From Pseudomaricurvus alkylphenolicus (lineage in GTDB: Bacteria > Pseudomonadota > Gammaproteobacteria > Pseudomonadales > Cellvibrionaceae): a stretch of 64,000 nucleotides of DNA. The position numbers were made by a program, and so were the translations under genes. Shown here piece after piece: positions 60,126 through 64,000 of the stretch. The stretch is taken from positions 62,001 through 126,000 of the forward strand of contig NZ_JAAQPI010000001.1 in the NCBI RefSeq assembly GCF_011683955.1. The letters run 5' to 3'. The stretch's first letter is position 1. Each line of letters opens with the position of its first letter. The notes beneath the pieces were generated by a model, which was not told the origin of the DNA, made no database searches, and saw only the letters and a program-made list of their open reading frames with translations.

Positions 60126-60695
60126 TTACAGGCTATATTCCCGGCCTATCTGGGACCCAGACTCCTGCTGTAACAGCCCCGCAATCATTTCGGCGATACT
60201 GCAGGTACCTTCCCCAGTAAAGCGGTGGAAGTTTTTCGAATCATCGGCTGCCAAATCAACCAAAGTCACTGGCAATCCGCTTTCCCGCAGCAACCGCCAG
60301 GCCGCAAGGAGCTGCGGGGCGGTCAGATTGACCTCTTGCATCGATTTAGGCGCCGCAGCAGCAACTGGGGGCCACTGACCCGTCACGCGTATCACCTGCT
60401 CCAGGGTTACGACTCCGTAAAGCGCCTCAATCAGATTCCTGGTCACCACGGTTTCATTCGCAAAATCTGAAGAAATCACCACCACACGATGCATTCCCCC
60501 GACGGCACCCCTGAGGGAATTAACACAGTTGGCGTCAATCTTGAGCACCAACGCTCCCGGGAAAACCGTTCGCAAATCCTCAACACCACTGTCGCTGCGG
60601 CTGCCCAAAAACAGATTTACCTCGGCGCAGCCCAACAGATAACGCGCTACGCTGCGACCAATATGACTTCTCGCCCCAATAATCAGAACATTCAT
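60126..60695 (-). CDS. NmrA/atypical NAD(P)-binding protein
   Basis: 189 residues, short for this fold. N-terminal Rossmann start MNVLIIGARSHIGRSVARYL (a GxxxxIG variant), a SSDFANETVVTRNLIEAL part similar to NmrA-type, and a C-terminal helix. No YxxxK. ATG 60695 is used; the ORF starts at 60719 with TTG. Located between the oxidoreductase and the TonB receptor, after the receptor's terminator. Might act as a redox sensor or reductase; no function is assigned. Confidence 0.65.
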   Translation of the reverse strand: MNVLIIGARSHIGRSVARYLLGCAEVNLFLGSRSDSGVEDLRTVFPGALVLKIDANCVNSLRGAVGGMHRVVVISSDFANETVVTRNLIEALYGVVTLEQVIRVTGQWPPVAAAAPKSMQEVNLTAPQLLAAWRLLRESGLPVTLVDLAADDSKNFHRFTGEGTCSIAEMIAGLLQQESGSQIGREYSL

Positions 60696-60717
60696 CGCCT
60701 TTACCCAAACAAAAGAC

Positions 60718-60749
60718 AAAAAAAGCCCCCGCCTGATGGGGCGAGGGCT
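60718..60749 (-). terminator. Rho-independent terminator of the TonB-receptor gene
   Basis: A 10-base stem (AGCCCTCGCC / GGCGGGGGCT on the minus strand, one mismatch) followed by seven T, 40 bases after the receptor stop. The NmrA-like gene then has its own start close by. Confidence 0.9.
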
Positions 60750-60789
60750 GATCGTGTTATTGAATGTCTACACTTAGACCACAGTTGAC

Positions 60790-63051
60790 TCACAAGCCGA
60801 AACGATAAGTCCCCTGCAGCGCCACAGTCCGGGGCGACTTAAGGTAGGAAATGGGTCCGGCAAAATTCACCGAGTTGTTGATGATCTCCTCGTTGGTCAG
60901 GTTATTGCCAATCAGGGCCACGCTCCACTGGCCACCACCACCCTCGATACCGATGCGCGCATCCACCTTTTCATAGGCATCCTGCTCAAAGGCCCTGGCC
61001 AGGGTTGAATCGGTCAGGTAGGAATCACTGAAGGAGAGATAGAGCCCCGCCACCAGCTCCAGCGAATCACCCAGCGGCAGATTCACATCCGCCCCCAGGC
61101 TGCCTGCCCATTCCGGCGCGTAGGGCGTTTCCATCCCGGTGGCATTGGCTGCGGCAGGATTACCGGAGGGAGCCGGAGGCAGTGATCCATCGAACGGCGC
61201 CGGCGCCTCATCGAATGACTTGAACTCCGCGTCCAGGTAGGCCAGCGATCCGGTCAGGGTCAACCAGTCGGTGACGGCCAGACGGCCATCCAGTTCCAGC
61301 CCCTGGGTCACCACCTCGGCGGCATTCTGTATGGAGCCGGCTCCGGTGTCGATGTCGAAGGAATTCACCTGCAAATCATCAAACTCGGTGCGATAAAGGG
61401 TAGCGTTCAACTCGAAGGTCGCAGCCTGGTACTTCAGACCGAACTCGACCCCGGTGGCTTTTTCGTCGTCATATTCGGCCAGCAGATTGCCGTCCGCATC
61501 AGAGGCCAGCACGGTACTGAATCCATAACCGCCTGACTTGGCGCTCTTGCTGACCTTGCCATAAACCATTAACGCCTCGGTGGCGTCCCACTGCAGCGCC
61601 AGCTCCGGCATCAGGTTGTCAGAGCTGCGCCGATCCTTGTAGCCCCTGCCGTTAAAGCAGAAAAAGGCGTCGGGCACGGCATCGATGGTTTCCTGCAAAC
61701 CACCAATCATATCGGTACAGGCATTGTCGCCACGATGATAGTCGATTTCAGTGTCCACCCAGCGCAAGCCACCGGTGACACTCAGCACGTCGGACGCATT
61801 CCAGGTCCCGATGGCAAATACCGAAGTCGCCTCAGTCTCGCTGCCCATTTCAGCATCGAGGAATACCGCCGGCAGATTGGCCTGCACACCCAGCGCCCAG
61901 GCACCGAGAATATTGGGCTGGGCATTGTCCAGCTCACTGTCCTGGTAATAGGCGCCCACAATCCAATCCAGCGCCTGGCCTTCCGGCGAGGTCCAGCGCA
62001 CCTCCAGGCTCCTCTGCTGATATTCTTCATGAACACCGCCAGTCATAATCGCCAGGGAAGTGCCATCAATATCGAACATGGCATCCCACTCCAGATCCGA
62101 GTAACCGGCGATCGCCGTCAGCGTATGACCACCAAAATCCCGCTCGAAGGTTAACCCGATATTGAGAGACTCCTGCTGCAAACCCGGCTTGTCGATACCC
62201 ACTTCCGATCCGGCACTGATCTCAGCGGCACCGGTGGCGTCCATATCCCGGCGCCAGTCCAACAGACTGTCGTCACCGCCAGTCTCACCCAGATCGCCAT
62301 CAAATTCGAAATCGGCGTAATCGACCTTGAAAGTCAATGTGGTTGCATCACTGGGCTCAAACACGGCGGTTCCCCGCAACACCAGCTCTTGTGGAGCGTT
62401 TTCGTCATCGCCAGTAAAGTCGTTTTTGAATGCGCCTTTTTCATCCTTGCGGTACTTACCCGCCAGACGCAGACCAAGCCTGTCAGTAGGAGAGACGCCA
62501 TAGACGCCTTCGACCGTCGTGCCCTCATACTCAAACTCATGCTTGAGAGTCAGGTTGAGCTCTGTTTCGTCGCCAGGACGGGTGGTATTGGAAACCACAC
62601 TCACCGCACCGGCAGTGGAGTTCAATCCAAACAGCACCGCCTGGGGCCCACGCAGAATCTCAACCCGGTTGGCATCCATAAACGGCGCCCGATACTGGCG
62701 CGAGCGAGGCATGTAAATGCCATCGATAAACATACCGACTGACTGCTCGAATCCGCGCTCGGGCTGCGAGCCCATACCACGCATGGAAATATTGGTGGTC
62801 AGGGCGCCGTCCCCCACCTGAAAACTGGGCACCGAGGCGGCCAGCTGGTCGAGGTTGTCGATGCCCTGATTCTTCATTTTCTCGCCGGACATGGCCTGAA
62901 TGGACATGGGCATTTCCTGGATAGTGGTCTCACGCTTGGTGGCGGTAACCACAATTTCCTCGAGTGCAAACTCCTCGGCAAGAACCTGTCCCGCCGTCAA
63001 ACCAGCGGTGATCGTGGCAATCGCGGCTGCCAGCCTGGTCTTCGTTAACAT
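60790..63051 (-). CDS. TonB-dependent outer-membrane receptor
   Basis: 753 residues. Signal peptide MLTKTRLAAAIATITAGLTA ending QVLAEE; plug motif LEEIVVTATKRETTIQEMPMSIQAM; ISMRGMGSQPERG; VEILRGPQAVLFGLNSTAGAV; barrel ending YRFGL. AGGGAAG precedes the ATG at 63051, chosen over a TTG at 63069. Promoter region carries the ACTAATGAGT motif three times in varying form. Followed by a terminator, so it is a single-gene unit. Ligand unknown. Confidence 0.93.
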   Translation of the reverse strand: MLTKTRLAAAIATITAGLTAGQVLAEEFALEEIVVTATKRETTIQEMPMSIQAMSGEKMKNQGIDNLDQLAASVPSFQVGDGALTTNISMRGMGSQPERGFEQSVGMFIDGIYMPRSRQYRAPFMDANRVEILRGPQAVLFGLNSTAGAVSVVSNTTRPGDETELNLTLKHEFEYEGTTVEGVYGVSPTDRLGLRLAGKYRKDEKGAFKNDFTGDDENAPQELVLRGTAVFEPSDATTLTFKVDYADFEFDGDLGETGGDDSLLDWRRDMDATGAAEISAGSEVGIDKPGLQQESLNIGLTFERDFGGHTLTAIAGYSDLEWDAMFDIDGTSLAIMTGGVHEEYQQRSLEVRWTSPEGQALDWIVGAYYQDSELDNAQPNILGAWALGVQANLPAVFLDAEMGSETEATSVFAIGTWNASDVLSVTGGLRWVDTEIDYHRGDNACTDMIGGLQETIDAVPDAFFCFNGRGYKDRRSSDNLMPELALQWDATEALMVYGKVSKSAKSGGYGFSTVLASDADGNLLAEYDDEKATGVEFGLKYQAATFELNATLYRTEFDDLQVNSFDIDTGAGSIQNAAEVVTQGLELDGRLAVTDWLTLTGSLAYLDAEFKSFDEAPAPFDGSLPPAPSGNPAAANATGMETPYAPEWAGSLGADVNLPLGDSLELVAGLYLSFSDSYLTDSTLARAFEQDAYEKVDARIGIEGGGGQWSVALIGNNLTNEEIINNSVNFAGPISYLKSPRTVALQGTYRFGL

Positions 63052-63119
63052 AACTCTTCCCTCTCTCATATCTTCTTTCTAGACGGTGTAATTCGAAACC
63101 TCAAATGGAAGCCCCAACT

Positions 63120-63190
63120 ACTAATGAGTGCCGCCCATTTACTAACTAACATTATCCCTAGCAGTTCGTCATGTCAACGCACTAATGAGT
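63120..63190. promoter_or_regulatory. Repeated ACTAATGAGT motif upstream of the TonB receptor
   Basis: Exact ACTAATGAGT at 63120-63129 and at 63181-63190, 61 bases apart, both upstream of the receptor start at 63051. A third core (TAATGAGT, minus strand) lies at 63322-63329, just before the SDR stop. A related copy lies at 59956-59965. Confidence 0.55.
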
Positions 63191-63342
63191 ACAACTTACT
63201 ATAAGAATTTCTTCGGATATAACAAAAGGCCGCTGTTAACGGCCTTTTTTACGTGGAAAAACGGGATTAACATCAAAAGAGTAGGGGAAATAAAACCATA
63301 GTCAGATTATAGATAAATATTACTCATTATGGGATAGAACAA

Positions 63343-64000
63343 CTAAACCATATTCATTCCACCGTTCACACGCAGCGTCTGCCCGGTAATATAGCCGGCC
63401 AGATCGGACGCCAAAAACAGCATTGCACTGGCAATCTCCGAAGGCTCGGCAAAGCGGCCAACAGGAATCATCTGGCGCACCGCCTCAAGGGAAGACTCGT
63501 CAAACTCTTTCATCATGTCCGTCGCCACCACCCCGGGCGCAACCGCATTCACCGTGACACCACAGGGCGCCACCTCGGCAGCCAGGGAGCGCAACATGGC
63601 AAAAGTCCCCGCCTTGGCCGCGGCACAAGCGGCCAAGGTCGACCCGGCCAAATCGAAACGCTCAGTAATAATTGAGTTTTGCGCCAGAATACGACCACCG
63701 CCCCTGGCTACCATATGAGGTACCGCCGCCCGAGCCAGATAAAAACTGGCGTCGAGCATGCCACCCATACACCTCCGCCAATCGTCATCACTGTGCTCGA
63801 CAAACGGCTTGTCGAGAATCAGACCGGCGTTACTCACCAGAATATCCACCTGACCAAAAGCCTCAATCGACCTTGCGATAAGGCTCTCCGCCTCAGCGCG
63901 GTCGCTCACATCGGCCTGAATCGCAATAGCCTCACTACCCAGCTCGCAAACCTCCCGCACTACGAAATCAGCCTGAGCCACAGAAGAAACACAGTTGATC
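63343..64000 (-). CDS. Short-chain dehydrogenase with Cys in place of catalytic Tyr, N-terminus cut by window edge
   Basis: At least 219 codons are open to the right edge (the Gly-rich loop lies outside). The visible part has VSNAGL, a Ser in QNSIITE, and an SDR-type end ITGQTLRVNGGMNMV. The catalytic YxxxK reads CAAAK: Cys at codon 63625-63627 (TGT, one base from TAT) with the Lys kept. So it may be inactive, or have a different chemistry. FabG/3-ketoacyl reductase-like otherwise. Divergent or downstream relations cannot be judged at the edge. Confidence 0.85.
   Translation of the reverse strand, partial: INCVSSVAQADFVVREVCELGSEAIAIQADVSDRAEAESLIARSIEAFGQVDILVSNAGLILDKPFVEHSDDDWRRCMGGMLDASFYLARAAVPHMVARGGGRILAQNSIITERFDLAGSTLAACAAAKAGTFAMLRSLAAEVAPCGVTVNAVAPGVVATDMMKEFDESSLEAVRQMIPVGRFAEPSEIASAMLFLASDLAGYITGQTLRVNGGMNMV

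Noticed and set aside
1-64000. tRNA, rRNA, prophage, insertion sequence or origin of replication
   Set aside because: Reading both strands I found no cloverleaf, transposase, integrase or DnaA-box cluster that I could support.

Overview
The window reads as chromosomal DNA from a heterotrophic Gram-negative bacterium, most likely a marine or soil gammaproteobacterium of the kind that degrades steroids, terpenoids and lipids. This is inferred from four intact TonB-dependent receptors, three AraC regulators with the long N-terminal domain, a Tat-exported enzyme, and many acyl-CoA catabolism genes; no rRNA or marker gene fixes the taxon. I found no tRNA, rRNA, CRISPR array, prophage or insertion sequence. 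Almost all of the DNA is catabolic genes and their regulators.

Layout. 0-4.1 kb: a short-chain dehydrogenase (SDR), a TetR regulator and a 3-oxo-Delta5-steroid isomerase-like protein (cut by the window edge), divergent from a VOC protein and an AraC regulator. 3.7-10.4 kb: two SDRs and a Ddn-like reductase, divergent from a TetR regulator followed by DUF1214 protein, sulfotransferase and acyl-CoA dehydrogenase; two matching palindromes flank the TetR gene. 10.6-17.5 kb: a double-domain CaiB/BaiF CoA-transferase, SDRs, a second acyl-CoA dehydrogenase and an AraC gene. 17.6-29.4 kb (all minus strand): APH-like kinase, SnoaL-like protein, alpha/beta hydrolase, Ltp2-like thiolase/retro-aldolase with its DUF35 partner, a TonB receptor, a second double-domain CoA-transferase, an acyl-CoA ligase and a small Cys-containing protein. 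29.7-34.6 kb: Rieske oxygenase, Old Yellow Enzyme, sulfotransferase, secreted metallo-beta-lactamase-fold protein. 34.6-35.5 kb: a scar with a truncated TetR gene and another gene fragment.

35.5-48.1 kb looks like one self-contained regulon: TonB receptor, thiolase, MaoC, 17beta-HSD4-type SDR and enoyl-CoA hydratase in one operon; PF10118 protein, cupin and zinc alcohol dehydrogenase in a second; TetR plus epoxide-hydrolase-like protein in a third; an acyl-CoA ligase; and another TetR. A shared operator, GTTTATAC-N6-GTATAAAC or a close variant, sits in front of each transcription unit.

48.2-64 kb: an unusual SDR, a HCCA-isomerase-like protein and an AraC regulator; then a Tat-exported flavin amine oxidase, a periplasmic cytochrome c and a TonB receptor; a TonB-receptor remnant; RidA; a fused indolepyruvate-type ferredoxin oxidoreductase; an NmrA-like protein; a fourth TonB receptor; and an SDR running off the right edge.

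Working model (inference): hydrophobic ring compounds are imported through the TonB receptors, oxidised and isomerised (SDRs, KSI-like protein, Rieske, OYE), activated to CoA esters (ligases, CoA-transferases), and shortened by beta-oxidation and retro-aldol cleavage. The 53-60 kb block looks like a separate amine or amino-acid oxidation module.
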